DNA of 64,000 bases from Sinosporangium album (GTDB lineage Bacteria > Actinomycetota > Actinomycetes > Streptosporangiales > Streptosporangiaceae), in assembly GCF_900100605.1 (NCBI RefSeq), contig NZ_FNCN01000011.1:124001-188000 (forward strand). Reading direction: 5' to 3'. How positions within the stretch are numbered: the first letter of the stretch is position 1; every line of letters begins with the position of its first letter. A program made the position numbers and the translations under genes. The notes under the pieces are model-generated. The model was not told the DNA's origin, made no database searches, and worked only from the letters and a program-made list of their open reading frames with translations. Of the stretch, positions 35,801 to 48,338 are shown in pieces.

Positions 35801-38800
35801 CCCGGCGGAGGAGGCGGGAGCCGTACGGCTGCCGCAGACGGCCGTGCAGGAGAGCCTGTGCAAGATCTTCTCGGAGGTGCTCGGCGGCGCCGCCGTCGGC
35901 CTCGACGACGACTTCTTCCGGCTGGGCGGCGACTCGCTCAGCGCCGTCCGGGCCGCCGGGCGCATCAAGGCCGAGCTCGGCGCCGAGGTGTCGATGCGGG
36001 CGATCTTCGACCATCCGACCGTGGAGCGGCTGTGCGGCCACTTGGAGAGCGCCGGGGCGGCGCGGCTGCTCGCCCCGCGCGCGGAACGTCCCGCGCGGAT
36101 CCCGCTCTCGCCGGCGCAGCAGCGGCTCTGGGTGCTGTACAAGACCGACGGCCCCCGGCCGACCTACAACATCCCGCTCGCGGTGGAGCTCGACGGGCCG
36201 GTCGAGCCCGACGCGCTGCGCGCCGCGCTCGCCGACCTCGCGGCCCGGCACGAGACGCTCCGCACCGTGCTGCCGGAGACGCACGGCATCCCGTGGCAGC
36301 GGGTTCTCGACGGGGACGCCGGACGGCCCCACCTGTCCGTCGTGGAGGTCGCCGAGGACGAGCTCGACGCCGCGCTGGCGTCCGCAGCCCGCTACCCGTT
36401 CGATCTGGCCGTCGAACCCCCGCTGCGGGTCCGCCTCTGCACCGTCTCCCCGCGGCGGCACGTCCTCCTCCTTGTCGTCCACCACGTCGCCGCGGACGAG
36501 TGGTCGACGACGGTGCTGCTGTCGGACCTCGCCCACGCCTACGGCGCGCGAGCCGCGGGCCACCCGCCCACCTGGTCCCCGCTGCCGCTGCGGTACACCG
36601 ACTACGCCCTGTGGCAGCACGAGACCCTCTGGCGGCAGGAGGACGCCGGACAGGACCCCGCCCTCGGCCATTGGAAGGCCGCCCTCGCCGGGGCGCCCGA
36701 GGAGCTCGACCTGCCCGCCGACCGCCCGCGGCCCGCGCGCCGCACCCAGCGCGGCGCGACCGTGGCCTTCGACGTGGAACCCGCCCTGCGCGAACGCATG
36801 GCGCGGCTCGCCGACCGGTGCGGCGCGACGCCGTTCATGCTCTTCCACGCCGCCGTGGCCGCCCTGCTCGGCAGGCTCGGCGGGGGAGAGGACCTCTGCC
36901 TCGGCACCCCCATCGCCGCCCGCACCGACCCCGCGCTCGACCGGCTCGCCGGCTTCTTCGTCAACATGCTCGTGCTGCGCACCGACCTGTCCGGGCGGCC
37001 CGGCTTCGCCGAGCTGCTCGGCAGAGTGCGCGACGCCGACCTCGCGGCCTACGCCCACCAGGACGTGCCGTTCGAGCGGGTCGTCGAAGCCCTCAACCCG
37101 GCGCGCTCCCCCAGCAGGCACCCCCTGTTCCAGGTGTTGGTCAGCTATCACAGCCTGCCCGGCGGCCAGGCGGTCGCCGGGCCGCTCGCGGTCGCGGGGG
37201 TGCGGCTGCTCGACACCGGCACCTCCAAGTTCGACCTCACGTTCCGGATGAGCGAACGCGGACGGGGTACGGCACTGCGCGGCGAGATCGAGTACGCCTC
37301 GGACATGTTCGACGCGGATACCGCGGCCCGCCTCGCCCGGCGTCTCGTCGCGCTGCTCGACGCGGTCACACGGGAGCCCGACCGGCCGGTCGCCGACCTC
37401 GACCTTCTTCTCGACGGCGAGCATGAGACGCTGCGCGGCCTGGGGCGGGGCGAAGTACGCGCGGTCCCGCCAGCCTCCCTCGACGAGCTGGTCGGACGCC
37501 GGTGCGCGCTGCGGCCGGAGGCGACCGCGGTGACCTGCGGAGAGGAGAGCCTGACCTACGGCGGACTGGACGCCGGGGTCGAGCGGCTCGCGCGGACGCT
37601 GCGCCGCCTGGGCGTAGGGCCGGAGAAGGTGGTCGCGGTCGCCCTGCCCAGGTCGGCCGACCTGGTGGTGGCCCTCCTCGCGGTGTGGCGGGCCGGCGGC
37701 GCCTACCTGCCGCTGGACCCGGCGTTCCCCGCAGACCGGCTGGCGTTCATGCTCGGCGATGCGGCCCCCGCCGCGGTCCTCGTCTCCGCCGACACGTGGG
37801 ACCTGCTCCCGGCCGACCCACCGGTCCCTCGGGTGCGTGTCGACCGGCCTGACCCGCACAGTCCTGATCGGGACAGTTCTGACCCTGTCGAGTCCGAGCG
37901 GCTCTCCCCGGAACGGGCGGCCTACGTGATCTACACCTCGGGGTCGACGGGACGGCCCAAGGGTGTGGTCGTGCCCATGAGCGCCGTGGTGAACTTCACG
38001 GAGGCGGTGGCCGGCACCCTGGACCTCGGCGAGCGGGACCGGCTGGTCGCCGTGACCACCGTCGGCTTCGACATCTCCGTGCTCGAACTCTTCGTGCCGC
38101 TGGTCACGGGCGGCCGGGTCGTGATCGCCGCCGAGGACGCCGTCCGCGACCCCGACCGCCTCCTCGCCACCGTGGCCGAGTCGCGGGCCACCGTACTCCA
38201 GGCGACCCCCACGCTGTGGCGGATGCTGACGGCCGAGGCCAGAGGCGGCGGCCTGGGCGCGCTGCGCCCGGTGAAGGCCCTGGTCGGCGGGGAGGCGCTC
38301 GACCGGGCGCTGGCCGACCGCATGCGCGAGCACACCGCCGGCGTGGTCAATCTGTACGGCCCCACCGAGACGACCGTGTGGTCCACGTTCAGCCGCGTCA
38401 CCCCCGCCGCGCCGGTCGGCGCCGAGGACCGGCGGGGCCGCGCCGGCGAGGCGGAGCCTCCGATCGGGACCCCGCTCCAGAACACCGTCGCCCACGTGCT
38501 CGACGAGCACCTGCGCCCGGTGCCGGTCGGGGTGGCCGGCGAACTGTACCTGGGGGGTGACGGGGTCGCCCGCGGCTACCTCGGACGGCCCGGTCTCACC
38601 GCGTCGCGGTTCGTCGCCGACCCGTTCGCCGTCGGCGCGTCGGCCGCCGGCGCCCGCCTCTACCGCACGGGCGACCGCGTGAAGTGGAACTCCTCGGGGG
38701 AGCTCGTGTTCCTCGGTCGCAGCGACGACCAGGTGAAACTCAGGGGGTTCCGCATCGAACTCGGCGAGGTCGCCGCCGCGGCGACGGCCCACCCGGGGGT

Positions 38801-41800
38801 CGCCGAGGCGGTCGCGATCGTCGACACGGGAGAGGACGGCCACCCGCGGCTCCTCGCGTACTACGTGCCCGGCGTGCCCGGCGTGCCGTACGGGCCCGCG
38901 GGCGGCGGGCGTCCGCCCGGGGACGGCCCGGAGCCCGCCGCACTGCGGAGATTCCTCGCCGAGCGGCTCCCCGCGTCGATGGTGCCGGCCCAGTGCGTGC
39001 CGCTGGCCGCGCTGCCCCTCACCCCCAACCGCAAGATCGACAGGAAGGCCCTTCCCCGGCCCCGCGTGGCCTCGGCGGAGGCCAGGCCCGCGAGCACCCC
39101 CGTGGAAGAGCACCTCCTCCGGCTGTTCGGCCAGGTGCTGGGAACGCCCATCACGGGAATCGACGACGGATTCTTCGAACTCGGCGGCGACAGCGTGCTG
39201 GCCGTACGGCTCGTCGCCTCGGCCCGCGCCGAGGGCCTCGGCCTCACCCCCGCCGACGTCTTCGCCCGCCCCACCGTCGCGGGACTCGCCGCGCTGGCCG
39301 CGCGGGCCTCCCTGCCCGCCCCCGCGGCCTCCCTTCCCGCCGCCGATCCGGCCGACCTGGACCACATCACCGCGCGGTACGGCCAGGTCGAGGAGGTGTG
39401 GCCGATCACCTCCCTCCAGGAAGGAGTCCTCTACCACGCCGAGACCGCCCGCGGCGGGCTCGACCCGTACGTCGTCCAGTGGACCGTCGACCTCAGCGGC
39501 CCTCTCGCGCCGGCCCGGCTGAGCGCCGCCGCGGAACGCCTGCTGCGCCGCCACCCCGCCCTGCGCAGCGCCTTCGCACGAGTGCCGTCCGGCGGCACCG
39601 TCCAGGTCGTGGTTCGCGACGCCCCTCTCCGCTGGCGGCTCGTGGACGCCCCCGCGGAGGCCGTGACGCGGGCCGAGCGGCTCGCGCGGTTCGACCTGCG
39701 CGAGCCGTCGCCGCTGCGGTTCGTGCTGGTCGCCGCGGGCGTCGACCGGTGGCGGCTGGTCGTCACCACCCACCACGCGGCCCTGGACGGCTGGTCGGTG
39801 TCGCTGCTGGTGGAGGAGCTCCTCGGCCTGTACACCGCCGGCGGGGAGGAGGCGGTGGCGGCGGCTCCGCCGTACCGCGACCACCTGGCGTGGCTCGCCG
39901 CCCAGGACAGGGAGGCCGCGCGGGCCGCCTGGCGCGACTACTTCGCCGGATTGTCCGAGGGCACCGTCCTGGGGCCGCCGCAGGCGGGCTCGGGCGGTGT
40001 GGCGGCGCTGCCGGAGAAGACCGGCATCGACCTGCCCGCCGCCCTGACGTCCGAGCTGGGGAGGTTCGCCCGGCGCAGCGGTCTGACGCTGAACACCGTC
40101 GTGCAGTGGGCGTGGGGCATGCTGCTCGGCCACTGGACAGGCAAGGACGATGTCGTCTTCCTGGGCATGACCTCGGGCCGCTCGCCCGAGGTGCCCGGAT
40201 CGGCGCGCATGGTGGGCATGATGGTCGACACGGTGCCCGTCCGGGTGCGGCTCGACCCGGGGAGGAGCGCCCTCGCCGCTCTGCGCGACCTACAGGCGGC
40301 ACAGGCCGCCGTCATCGCCCACGGGCACCTCGGGCTCGCCGACATCGGGCGCGTGTCCGGGCTGGGTGAGCCGGGCGACACGTTCGCGGTGTTCGACAAC
40401 TTCCCCTTCGACCAGCGGCATCTGAACGGCGTCGCCGAGGCGGCCGGCCTGCGGGTCGACGCGGTGGACGGGTTCGACGCCACGCACTACCCCCTCGGCG
40501 TCACCGCCCTGCCCGGCGATCGGTTGCGTCTCGTCCTGCGCCACCGCGCCGACCTCGTCGACGCCGAACGCGCCGCCTCGATCGGCCCGGCCCTGGTAAA
40601 GCTCCTCGGCGAGCTGGTGGACGACCCCGAGCGTCCGCTGGCGCGATTCGACCTGCTCGACGCGCGGACGCGGCACAGGACACTGCTGGAGTGGAACGCC
40701 ACCGACGGCGGGACCGACCCCGGCACGTGGCCCGAGCTGTTCGACCGGCAGGCGGCCCGCGCCCCCGACGCCCTGGCCGTGGAGTACGGCACCGCCCGCC
40801 TCACCTACCGCGAGCTCGCCGAACGGGCGGACCGCCTGGCCAGGGCGCTGATCGCCCGCGGCGTCGGGGCGGGCGACCTGGTGGCGCTGGTCCTGCCCAG
40901 GTCGGTGGAGATCCTGGTCGGGATGCTCGCGGCGCAGAAGGCCGGGGCGGCGCACGTTCCGATCGATCCCGGCTACCCCGCCGAACGGATCGGCTTCATG
41001 ATGGGCGACGCCCGCCCTGCCGCCGTTGTGAGTACCGTGACGATCTGGCGGGACCTCGCCGACCCCGGCGGGGCCGCCGGGGACACGTCCGGGGACACGT
41101 CCGGGGACACGTCCGGGGACACGTCCGGGGACACGGCCGAGGGCACGGCCGAGGGCACGGCCGGGGGCACGGCCGGGGGCACGTCCGAGGGCACGGCCGG
41201 GGGCGGCACGGCGCCCCTGCTGCTTCTGGACGACCCCGTGTTCGCCGCCGAACTCGGCGGCCTCGGCGGCGGCCCTCTCGGGGTGGCGGAGACGCCCCGC
41301 CCCGCGCGGCTCGGAGACGCCGCCTATGTGATCTTCACTTCGGGATCGACGGGCCGCCCCAAAGGTGTCGCCGTCACCCACGCGGGCATCGCGGCGCTCG
41401 CCGAGACCATGCGCCGCGCCTTCGACCTGGGCCCCGGCTCGCGGGTGCTGCAGTTCGCCACCACCAGCTTCGACACCTCGGTGTGGGAGATCTGCATGGC
41501 CCTGCTGACGGGCGCGGCGCTGGTGTTCGTGCCGCCCGAGCGCCGGCTCGGGGCACCGCTGGGAGCCTTCCTCGGCGAGGCGGGCATCACCCACTGCACG
41601 CTGCCGCCCTCGGCGCTCGCGGAGATCGCGGAGGAGGACGTGCCCGAGGGGATGACCGTCGTCGTCGCAGGGGAGGCGTGCCCGCCGGCGCTGGCCGCGC
41701 GGTGGGCCCGCCGGCATCCCGTCTTCAACTCCTACGGCCCGACCGAGACGACGGTCGACGCCACCTTGTGGCGGTGTTCGCCCGACGACACCGAGGGCAT

Positions 41801-44800
41801 GCTGCCGATCGGCCTGCCGGTGCTGGACACCGAGGTGTTCGTGCTCGACGGAGCGCTGCGGCCGGCCCCGCCCGGCGCCCTGGGCGAGCTGTACGTCGCG
41901 GGCAGCGGCCTGGCCATGGGCTATCTCGGCAGGCCCGGGCTGACCGCGTCGCGTTTCGTGGCCCATCCGTTCGCCGCGGGACGGCGCCTCTACCGGACCG
42001 GTGACCTCGTACGCCGGAGGCGGGACGGCGTCCTCGTCTACGCGGGACGTGCGGACGACCAGGTCAAGATCCGCGGATTCCGGGTCGAACCCGGCGAGAT
42101 CGAGTCAGTGCTGAGCCGGCATCCCGGCGTGGCCCAGACCGCCGTGGCCGTACGGGAGGATCGGCCGGGGGAGCAGCGGATCGTCGCCTATGTCGTGCTC
42201 GACCAGTTTCACCACGAGGACCACGACGAGAACCCCGAGAACCCCGAGAACCCCGAGAACCACGCGAACCACGAGAGCCCCGAGGACCCGGACCCGCCCG
42301 GCGACGCCGGAGAGCGGGTCATGGGCGGCCTGCGCGCACTGGCCCGCAGCGAGCTGCCCGACTTCATGGTCCCCGCCGCCTACGTCGTTCTCGACGCCCT
42401 GCCCCGAACCCCGCACGGGAAGATCGACCGTGCCGCCCTCCCGGCCCCGCTCCACACCGCGGAACCGGGAGCCGCCGACCGGATGGACGAGCGTGAACGC
42501 CTCGTCGCCGACGCCTTCGCGCATGCCCTCGACCGGCCCTCCATCGGCCGGGACGACAACTTCTTCGAACTCGGCGGCCACTCCCTGCTCGCGATGCGGC
42601 TCGTCACCCGGCTCGCCTCCGTCTTCGAGGCGGACCTTGAGGTGCGGCACGTCTTCGACGCCCCGACCGTGGCCGAGCTGGCCGCCGTCATCGGCGAGGA
42701 GGTCGACGCGCGGCCCGGGCGGCGGGCCGAGGCAGGGCCCGGGCGGCGGGGTGAGGCACGGTCCGGGCGGCAGGCCGAGACGCGGCGGGCCGAGGTGGCG
42801 TCCGCCGTACCGGCCCGCGAGGACGGCACGGCCGCGGCGCCCCTGTCACACGCCCAGCAGCGCCTCTGGTTCCTGCACCGGCTCGACCCGGAGTCGAGCG
42901 CCTACAACTCCGGCGTCATGATCCGCCTCACCGGAGGCGCGCCCGACCCCGAGCGGTTCCGCCGCGGCCTGCTCGACGTGGCCGCCCGGCACGAGGTGCT
43001 CCGCACCTTCTATCCCGACACCGGTGACGGGCCGGTGCAGCGGGTCCTCGCCGTCGACGCGGCCCAGGCCCTACTCCAGACGGAGGTCGTGGACCTGCGC
43101 GGAGTGCCGGAGGACGTACGGCACGAGCACATCCGCGCCCACCTCACCCGGCCCTTCCCGCTCACCGAGGAGCCGCCCCTGCGCCTGGCGTTCTTCCGCC
43201 TCGCAGACGGCGAACACCTGATGCACATCGGCACCCACCACATCGCCTTCGACGGCTCCTCGGCGGTGCTGCTGATCGAGGAGCTCACCGCCGCCTACCG
43301 CGCGCGCGGCGAAGGACGCGAACCGGACCCCGCCCCGCTCGCATCGCAGTACGCCGACTACGCGCGGTGGCAGCGCCGCACGCTCGGCGACCGCGACGAC
43401 CCCGCGTCGCAGTCGGCGCGCGAGCTGGACTTCTGGGCCCGGAGGCTCGCCGGCACGCCGAGGGAGCTGCCGCTGCCGCTCGACCGGCCGAGGTCGCAGA
43501 AGGCGGGCGACGGCGGCGAGACGCTCCAGCACACCCTGTCCGGCGACCTCTCCGCGGCGCTGCGGGACCTGGCGCTGCGGCGGCGCGTCGGGCTGCTCAC
43601 GGTGTTCCAGGCGGCTGTGGCGGCGCAGCTCCACGCCGCGGGGGCGGGCACATCGGTGCCGCTGGGGTCGCCCGTCGACGGACGCGCCGACGAGGGCCTC
43701 GGCCGCCTCATCGGCTTCTTCGTCAACACCATGGTCTTCACCGCGGACCTCGCTGGCGATCCCGCATTCGCGGACCTGGTGGACCGGGTGCGGGCCGACA
43801 ACCTCGACGCCATGGAACACGCGCATGTGCCGTTCGAACAGGTCGTCGAGCACATCAACCCGCCCCGCGCGTCAGGCGTCAACCCGCTGTTCCAGGTCCT
43901 GGTGTCGTACGGCGCCGCCCCCTCCGTCCCGCTGGAGTTCGACGGGCTCACCGCCTCCCCGTGGCACCTCGACACGCGGACCACCAAGTTCGACCTGGTC
44001 TTCCACCTGTACGACCCGGGCCACGGCCGGCCGCTCGACGTCTCCCTCGTCTACGCCACCGCCCTGTTCGACAGGAGCACCGCCGAACACCTGCTCACCG
44101 GCCTGCGCGGCGTGCTCGCCCAGGCGGCGGCGCACCCCGGGATCCGCCTGTCCGACCTGCTCGCCCGCCCCGAGGCCGTTCCGGAGACCGCCGCCGCGCC
44201 GGCGAGCCTGGTCGCCCTGACCTCCTTCCAGCGGCAACGGCTGGAGAGCAGAGTCGGGCCGCTGCGTGACGTGCTTCCCCTGTCGCCGCTCCAGGAAGGC
44301 CTCCTGTTCCACCTGCTGCTCGCCAGGGACACCGCGGACGTCTACCTGACCGAGAACACCCTGCGCCTGCGGGGCCCGCTGGACCCGCCGCGGCTCGCGG
44401 AGGCGGTGCGCCGGGCCATGGACAAGTTCCCCAACGTCCAGGCGGGGTTCTTCACCGTCGGCGACACCGCCGTTCAGGCGATCCCGGCCGAGGCCGCGTT
44501 CGACTGGGCGGAGACCGACCTGACGGCGGCGGCCACACGGGAGGAGCGGGAGAGGGGTTATGAGCTGTTCCGCGAGGCCCGGGCCGGCCGGCCGTTCGAC
44601 ATCACCCGTCCGCCGCTGATGAGGTTCGGCCTCGTGCGCCTCGCCCCGGACGAGCACCGGTTCACGGTGTGGTCGGAGCACATCCTCATGGACGGCTGGT
44701 CGATGTCGCTGTTCCTGCTCTCGGTGCTCTCCTTCTACACCGATCCGGGCGCCGAGGCCGCGCGTCCGGTCTGCGACTTCCGCACGTACCTCGCCTGGCT

Positions 44801-47800
44801 TTCCGAGCAGGACATGTCGGCAGCGGAGGAGGCGTGGCGCGCCGCCCTCGACGGGGTGTCCGCAGCCGGGCTCATCGCACCGCACGCGCAGGACATGGAC
44901 GCCGACCTCCAGGCGATGGACGAGCTGGAGCGGGAACTCCCCGCCGAGCTGGGCGGCGCCGTCGCGCGTCTGGCCCGCGAACTCGGCCTGACCCCCGGCG
45001 CGGTGTTCGAGATCGCCTGGGCCGTACTGCTGCACCAGCACACGGGCGCCTCCGAGGCGGTGTTCGGGCTGCTGACGTACGGCAGGCCGCCGGAGCTCGA
45101 CGACATCGAGACGACGGTCGGGCTGCTGTTCAACACCGTGCCGATGCGGGTGCGGACGCACCCGTCCGCCACGCTGCGCGAAGTGGCGGCGCGGGTGCGG
45201 ACCGAGCGCCTGACCGCCCTGCGGTATCCGTATGTCGGTCTCGCCCGCCTTCACGAGCTGGCGGGGCGCACGAACCTGTTCGACACACTGTTCGTCTTCC
45301 AGAACCAGCCGAAGATCACACCCGGCCGGCGCTTCGGACCGCGCGGCGACCTGCGCGTCGAAGGCCGCGATCTGAAGGACGCCACCCACTATCCGCTCAC
45401 AATGGTGGTGAGCCCGCCCGACGGCGGCGGCGTACGGCTCCGCATGCTCTTCCGCACCGACGTCTTCGACACGCGAGCGGCCGACGAGATCATGGCGCGC
45501 TACGTCCGCATCCTGACCGCGTTCACCGGCGGCCCCGACGTGCCGCTGGGCCGGATCGAGGCGGTCTCGGAGGCCGAGCGCGCCCAGGTCGCGGGGTGGA
45601 ACCCGGAGCCTCGCGAGGTCCCCGAGGTGTCGATCGCCGACCTGTTCCATGAACGGGCCACGGCCTGCCCGGGGGAGCGGGCGCTGGTCGGCACGGGGGC
45701 GGCGCTGACGTTCGCCGAGTTGGAGGCCCGGGCGTCCCGGCTGGCGCGGGTGCTGATGCGGCGCGGGGCGGGGGCCGAGAGCGCGGTGGCGCTGGTGCTG
45801 CCCCGGTCGGAGCTCATGGTGGTCTCGCTGTTCGCGGTGTTCGCCGCGGGCGCGGCCTACGTGCCGATCGATGTGGAGTATCCACCCGACCGCATCGCCT
45901 ACATGATCAACGAGGCGGAGCCGGTCGCCGTCATCACCACCGAGGCCCTGCGCCCCCTGCTCCCGGAGGATCCGCGCCTGCTCGTCCTCGACGACCCCGG
46001 CCTCGCCAACGAGCTCGCCGCCGCCTCACCGACGCCCGTCACCGCCGCCGAACGCGCCATGCCGGGCGGCCTCGACCACCCCGCCTACATGATCTTCACC
46101 TCGGGGTCGACGGGCCGGCCCAAGGCCGTCACCGTGCCGTACCGCGGCCTCACCAACATGTACTTCAACCACCTGGAGAACATCTTCGAGAAGGTGACCG
46201 CGCGGCAGGGCGGACGCCGGCTCCGCATCGCGCACACGACCTCGTTCTCCTTCGACGCCTCCTGGGAGCAGCTCTTCTGGCTGCTCGCCGGACACGAGGT
46301 GCACGTGATCGACGAGGACACCCGGCGCGACCCCCGGCTGCTGCTGCGCTACTTCGACGAGCAGCGCATCGACGGATTCGACGTCACCCCCTCCTACGGC
46401 ACGTTCCTCGCCGAGGCCGGACTGCTCGACCGCCCGCGCTGCCACGGCGACACCTCGCCCGACGCGCCGGGCCTGGTGTTCGTCTCCCTCGGCGGCGAGG
46501 CCGTGCCCGCCGCCCTCTGGACACGGCTGCGCGACACGCCCGGAGTGGACTCGTACAACCTGTACGGCCCCACCGAATACACCATCAACGCGCTCGGGGC
46601 GGACCTGGCCGATAGCAGCACCTCGACCGTCGGCCGTCCCATCTGGAACACCCGCGCCCACATCCTCGGCCCTGGCCTGCGGCCCGTTCCCGTCGGCACG
46701 GTCGGCGAGCTGTACCTCGCGGGAGCGGGTCTGGCCCGCGGCTACCACGGCAGGACCGGCCTGACCGCGGAGCGGTTCGTGGCCGATCCGTACGGTGGCC
46801 CGGGCGGGCGCATGTACCGCACGGGAGACCTCGCACGGTGGCGCTCCGACGGGCTCATCGACTTCCTCGGCCGCTCCGACGGACAGGTCAAGATCCGCGG
46901 CTACCGCATCGAACCCGGCGAGATCGAGGACGCGCTGGCGGGGCTCGCCGGCGTGGCGCAGGCCGCGGTGGTGGCACGCGAGGACGCGGCGGGAGCCGTA
47001 CAGCTCGTCGCGTACGTCGTGCCGGACGCCGGCGCGTCCGAGACCACCGCCGAGGAGGTGCGGGCGGCGGCCGGCCGGGTGCTCCCCGGCTACATGGTGC
47101 CGGCGGCGGTCGTCGCGGTGCCGGCGCTGCCGCTCACGGTCAACGGCAAGCTCGACCACCGCGCGCTGCCCGAGGCGCCGACGCCCGAGCAGAATCCCGC
47201 GGAACGGCCCCGCGGCCCCGCCGAGGAGGCGGTCGCCGCCGCGTTCCAGGACGTCCTCGGGCTGACCGACGTCGGCAGGGACGGCGACTTCTTCGCGCTC
47301 GGCGGGCACTCCCTCCTCGTGGTGCGCCTCGTCGGCCGCCTCCGCGACACCCTCGGCGACGTGTCCGTCCGCGACGTCTACGACACGCCCACACCGGCCG
47401 GGCTCGCCGCCGCCTTCGGCGGCTCACGCCGTACGGCGGGCTCCGGCGGCCTCCACCCCCTCCTCCAGCTCCGCGCCGCCGGGACACGCGCTCCCGTCTT
47501 CTGCATCCACCCGGCCGGAGGTCTCGGCTGGTCCTACACCGGCCTTGTGGCCCACCTCCCCGACCGCCCCCTCCACGCCTTGCAGGAGCCGCTGCTCGCC
47601 GACCCCGGGGCGGCCCGCGTCACCTTCGAGGCGGCGGCGGCCGACCACCTGCGGCGCATCCGGGACATCCACCCCGAGGGCCCCTGCCACCTCGTCGGCT
47701 GGTCCTACGGCGGGATCCTCGCGTACCGCATCGCGGTGCTCCTCCAGGAGAGCGGCCGGTCGGTGGCCTCGCTCACCCTCCTCGACGCCTACATCACCGA

Positions 47801-48338
47801 GACCGCCACCGCCACCGCCACCGCCACCGAGACCGAGGCCACCTCCGAGACCGACGCCGCTCCGGCCGCCGCCGGCGATCTGCACCGAGAGGCCATGCAG
47901 TACATCGCGGGTTCGGCCGGGCTGGATCCGCTCGCCCTGGACCTGTCCGACGGGGAGGCCGTGTACGCGGCGGTCCGGGGCGCCGACGGTGTGCTGTCGT
48001 CGTTCGACACGCCGGTGCTGGACCGGATCGTCGAGTCCTACCTGCGCCACAGTGGACAGATGGCGGAGGCGTCCCTCGGCGTGTTCCGCGGCGACGTCCT
48101 GCTGTTCAGCGCGGCCGTCGGCGAGCACCCGGCGGGAGGCGACGCCAACCGCGCGGCGTGGCGCCGGCACATCACCGGACGGCTCCTCGACCACCGGGTC
48201 GAGGTCGACCACGACACCCTGGGCCGCGCCCGGGGCTGGGCCGCGACCGGCCCGGTCATCGCCGCCCACATCGACGCCGCCGACGGGCACTCCGGTGGGC
48301 GCGCGGACGGGCGCGGCGACGGGGGAGGGGCGGCATGA
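32880..48338 (+). CDS. NRPS 3: C-A-T / C-A-T / C-A-T / C-C-A-T-TE
   Basis: A 5152-aa synthetase that ends the line. Module 1 opens with an EntF-like C domain (HHILLDGHG ~139); its A domain (~500-970) reads DVLSVAMVIK, no known match; carrier LGGDSLS ~1015. Module 2: LCL-like C (HHVAADEW ~1200), A reads DILQLGLVWK, the Gly code; carrier ~2100. Module 3: C of LQEG/DCL type (HHAALDGW ~2297), A reads DTWTVASVDK, unassigned; carrier LGGHSLL ~3230. Module 4 has two C domains in tandem, HHIAFDGSS (~3454) then EHILMDGW (~3933), with no carrier between. Its A reads DAEDSGLINK, close to the hydroxyornithine code DMENLGLINK; carrier ~4807. The thioesterase Ser is in GWSYGG (~4940). GTG at 32880; the stop overlaps the exporter ATG. 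Codes were aligned by eye. Confidence 0.93.
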   Translation: MTITEGTRLPLSGAQHGLWFAQRLDPRNAVFNTAEYVELRGEIDTARLVEAVGRAVAETDVLRVRFEAEQDEVHQRVLPAPPGPPRLVDLTAEVDPSEAALAWMRRDLATPVDMEGGALAAQVVFRLAAGLHYWYQRVHHILLDGHGYAQVQRRAAAIYTALSEGREPGPAPFSPLREALEEEDAYRASRRFEEDRRFWGQWAARGRAATGLSERKGETATSFLREYGTLGGERFRTLSRRAANLGSTWVETVMAAVAAYAHRMTGAREVVLGVPLMGRPGSVSTRVPGTWVNVLPAEVRVEPGTPPRDLLKQLRAALDEVRAHRDYRFEDIRRDMRLRGGDVAPSRIWVNVKPFDVPLRFGGVTGRSTYLAAGPVEELTISVYPRHDSDELYFEFDANPSLHSRGELAAHRERFLAFLDDFSTYVDLPLGRLDTATAEQRATVLEEWNGAALAPAAGGEPETIDARFAAVAARMPDAPAVVHRGSVPGVPGVPGVPRVLTYAELDRRSTDLAAELRARGAGPERLVALSLPRTPDLVIAVLAVLKSGAAYLPVDARHPAERVAAMFGDSGPVLLLRSRDSPLRGDRFGVPELLLEDAGRTAPPRPAGHAGHGGGNAAYVIYTSGSTGVPKGVTVGHGSVVGLARWAMELLGERLLRHVLFATSLTFDVSVLEMFAPLLNGGCVEVVEDALALLDPEYRGWSGSLVSGVPSVLATVLADPSLDVRTECVVAAGEPLPADLVTRIGQRIPGCAVLNMYGPTETTVIATSGVAPYGGTAPDIGRAVPGTRVYVLDGALRPVPPGAAGELYVAGPSVARGYLNRPRLTAERFVADPFADLFPGPFAAPGARMYRTGDLVRWNAAGRIDYLGRADSQVKVRGFRIELGEIEHALRALPGVAQAAADVRTDAAGSRRLVAWAVAEPSARPGRETLLDRETLLDGMRRTLPSSMVPSHIALLPALPLNANGKLDRAALPDPAEEAGAVRLPQTAVQESLCKIFSEVLGGAAVGLDDDFFRLGGDSLSAVRAAGRIKAELGAEVSMRAIFDHPTVERLCGHLESAGAARLLAPRAERPARIPLSPAQQRLWVLYKTDGPRPTYNIPLAVELDGPVEPDALRAALADLAARHETLRTVLPETHGIPWQRVLDGDAGRPHLSVVEVAEDELDAALASAARYPFDLAVEPPLRVRLCTVSPRRHVLLLVVHHVAADEWSTTVLLSDLAHAYGARAAGHPPTWSPLPLRYTDYALWQHETLWRQEDAGQDPALGHWKAALAGAPEELDLPADRPRPARRTQRGATVAFDVEPALRERMARLADRCGATPFMLFHAAVAALLGRLGGGEDLCLGTPIAARTDPALDRLAGFFVNMLVLRTDLSGRPGFAELLGRVRDADLAAYAHQDVPFERVVEALNPARSPSRHPLFQVLVSYHSLPGGQAVAGPLAVAGVRLLDTGTSKFDLTFRMSERGRGTALRGEIEYASDMFDADTAARLARRLVALLDAVTREPDRPVADLDLLLDGEHETLRGLGRGEVRAVPPASLDELVGRRCALRPEATAVTCGEESLTYGGLDAGVERLARTLRRLGVGPEKVVAVALPRSADLVVALLAVWRAGGAYLPLDPAFPADRLAFMLGDAAPAAVLVSADTWDLLPADPPVPRVRVDRPDPHSPDRDSSDPVESERLSPERAAYVIYTSGSTGRPKGVVVPMSAVVNFTEAVAGTLDLGERDRLVAVTTVGFDISVLELFVPLVTGGRVVIAAEDAVRDPDRLLATVAESRATVLQATPTLWRMLTAEARGGGLGALRPVKALVGGEALDRALADRMREHTAGVVNLYGPTETTVWSTFSRVTPAAPVGAEDRRGRAGEAEPPIGTPLQNTVAHVLDEHLRPVPVGVAGELYLGGDGVARGYLGRPGLTASRFVADPFAVGASAAGARLYRTGDRVKWNSSGELVFLGRSDDQVKLRGFRIELGEVAAAATAHPGVAEAVAIVDTGEDGHPRLLAYYVPGVPGVPYGPAGGGRPPGDGPEPAALRRFLAERLPASMVPAQCVPLAALPLTPNRKIDRKALPRPRVASAEARPASTPVEEHLLRLFGQVLGTPITGIDDGFFELGGDSVLAVRLVASARAEGLGLTPADVFARPTVAGLAALAARASLPAPAASLPAADPADLDHITARYGQVEEVWPITSLQEGVLYHAETARGGLDPYVVQWTVDLSGPLAPARLSAAAERLLRRHPALRSAFARVPSGGTVQVVVRDAPLRWRLVDAPAEAVTRAERLARFDLREPSPLRFVLVAAGVDRWRLVVTTHHAALDGWSVSLLVEELLGLYTAGGEEAVAAAPPYRDHLAWLAAQDREAARAAWRDYFAGLSEGTVLGPPQAGSGGVAALPEKTGIDLPAALTSELGRFARRSGLTLNTVVQWAWGMLLGHWTGKDDVVFLGMTSGRSPEVPGSARMVGMMVDTVPVRVRLDPGRSALAALRDLQAAQAAVIAHGHLGLADIGRVSGLGEPGDTFAVFDNFPFDQRHLNGVAEAAGLRVDAVDGFDATHYPLGVTALPGDRLRLVLRHRADLVDAERAASIGPALVKLLGELVDDPERPLARFDLLDARTRHRTLLEWNATDGGTDPGTWPELFDRQAARAPDALAVEYGTARLTYRELAERADRLARALIARGVGAGDLVALVLPRSVEILVGMLAAQKAGAAHVPIDPGYPAERIGFMMGDARPAAVVSTVTIWRDLADPGGAAGDTSGDTSGDTSGDTSGDTAEGTAEGTAGGTAGGTSEGTAGGGTAPLLLLDDPVFAAELGGLGGGPLGVAETPRPARLGDAAYVIFTSGSTGRPKGVAVTHAGIAALAETMRRAFDLGPGSRVLQFATTSFDTSVWEICMALLTGAALVFVPPERRLGAPLGAFLGEAGITHCTLPPSALAEIAEEDVPEGMTVVVAGEACPPALAARWARRHPVFNSYGPTETTVDATLWRCSPDDTEGMLPIGLPVLDTEVFVLDGALRPAPPGALGELYVAGSGLAMGYLGRPGLTASRFVAHPFAAGRRLYRTGDLVRRRRDGVLVYAGRADDQVKIRGFRVEPGEIESVLSRHPGVAQTAVAVREDRPGEQRIVAYVVLDQFHHEDHDENPENPENPENHANHESPEDPDPPGDAGERVMGGLRALARSELPDFMVPAAYVVLDALPRTPHGKIDRAALPAPLHTAEPGAADRMDERERLVADAFAHALDRPSIGRDDNFFELGGHSLLAMRLVTRLASVFEADLEVRHVFDAPTVAELAAVIGEEVDARPGRRAEAGPGRRGEARSGRQAETRRAEVASAVPAREDGTAAAPLSHAQQRLWFLHRLDPESSAYNSGVMIRLTGGAPDPERFRRGLLDVAARHEVLRTFYPDTGDGPVQRVLAVDAAQALLQTEVVDLRGVPEDVRHEHIRAHLTRPFPLTEEPPLRLAFFRLADGEHLMHIGTHHIAFDGSSAVLLIEELTAAYRARGEGREPDPAPLASQYADYARWQRRTLGDRDDPASQSARELDFWARRLAGTPRELPLPLDRPRSQKAGDGGETLQHTLSGDLSAALRDLALRRRVGLLTVFQAAVAAQLHAAGAGTSVPLGSPVDGRADEGLGRLIGFFVNTMVFTADLAGDPAFADLVDRVRADNLDAMEHAHVPFEQVVEHINPPRASGVNPLFQVLVSYGAAPSVPLEFDGLTASPWHLDTRTTKFDLVFHLYDPGHGRPLDVSLVYATALFDRSTAEHLLTGLRGVLAQAAAHPGIRLSDLLARPEAVPETAAAPASLVALTSFQRQRLESRVGPLRDVLPLSPLQEGLLFHLLLARDTADVYLTENTLRLRGPLDPPRLAEAVRRAMDKFPNVQAGFFTVGDTAVQAIPAEAAFDWAETDLTAAATREERERGYELFREARAGRPFDITRPPLMRFGLVRLAPDEHRFTVWSEHILMDGWSMSLFLLSVLSFYTDPGAEAARPVCDFRTYLAWLSEQDMSAAEEAWRAALDGVSAAGLIAPHAQDMDADLQAMDELERELPAELGGAVARLARELGLTPGAVFEIAWAVLLHQHTGASEAVFGLLTYGRPPELDDIETTVGLLFNTVPMRVRTHPSATLREVAARVRTERLTALRYPYVGLARLHELAGRTNLFDTLFVFQNQPKITPGRRFGPRGDLRVEGRDLKDATHYPLTMVVSPPDGGGVRLRMLFRTDVFDTRAADEIMARYVRILTAFTGGPDVPLGRIEAVSEAERAQVAGWNPEPREVPEVSIADLFHERATACPGERALVGTGAALTFAELEARASRLARVLMRRGAGAESAVALVLPRSELMVVSLFAVFAAGAAYVPIDVEYPPDRIAYMINEAEPVAVITTEALRPLLPEDPRLLVLDDPGLANELAAASPTPVTAAERAMPGGLDHPAYMIFTSGSTGRPKAVTVPYRGLTNMYFNHLENIFEKVTARQGGRRLRIAHTTSFSFDASWEQLFWLLAGHEVHVIDEDTRRDPRLLLRYFDEQRIDGFDVTPSYGTFLAEAGLLDRPRCHGDTSPDAPGLVFVSLGGEAVPAALWTRLRDTPGVDSYNLYGPTEYTINALGADLADSSTSTVGRPIWNTRAHILGPGLRPVPVGTVGELYLAGAGLARGYHGRTGLTAERFVADPYGGPGGRMYRTGDLARWRSDGLIDFLGRSDGQVKIRGYRIEPGEIEDALAGLAGVAQAAVVAREDAAGAVQLVAYVVPDAGASETTAEEVRAAAGRVLPGYMVPAAVVAVPALPLTVNGKLDHRALPEAPTPEQNPAERPRGPAEEAVAAAFQDVLGLTDVGRDGDFFALGGHSLLVVRLVGRLRDTLGDVSVRDVYDTPTPAGLAAAFGGSRRTAGSGGLHPLLQLRAAGTRAPVFCIHPAGGLGWSYTGLVAHLPDRPLHALQEPLLADPGAARVTFEAAAADHLRRIRDIHPEGPCHLVGWSYGGILAYRIAVLLQESGRSVASLTLLDAYITETATATATATETEATSETDAAPAAAGDLHREAMQYIAGSAGLDPLALDLSDGEAVYAAVRGADGVLSSFDTPVLDRIVESYLRHSGQMAEASLGVFRGDVLLFSAAVGEHPAGGDANRAAWRRHITGRLLDHRVEVDHDTLGRARGWAATGPVIAAHIDAADGHSGGRADGRGDGGGAA
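41079..41198 (+). repeat. 12-bp tandem array in the third adenylation domain of NRPS 3
   Basis: Ten copies of a 12-bp unit (GGGGACACGTCC and variants, encoding GDTS, AEGT or AGGT) lie in the A2-A3 loop. The first four copies are identical, suggesting recent expansion. Confidence 0.9.
42228..42275 (+). repeat. 9-bp ENP repeat in NRPS 3
   Basis: Repeats of GAGAACCCC (Glu-Asn-Pro) and relatives lie in the C-terminal subdomain of the third adenylation domain, before the A10 lysine motif. Confidence 0.75.

Noticed and set aside
32556-40133. A 2525-codon open frame antisense to NRPS 2 and 3
   Set aside because: It is an artefact of GC bias. The opposite strand encodes full NRPS motifs, and the antisense protein is Arg/Gly/His-rich with no domains. 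The same applies to the long antisense frames at 24602-28135, 18960-21047 and 49872-52109.
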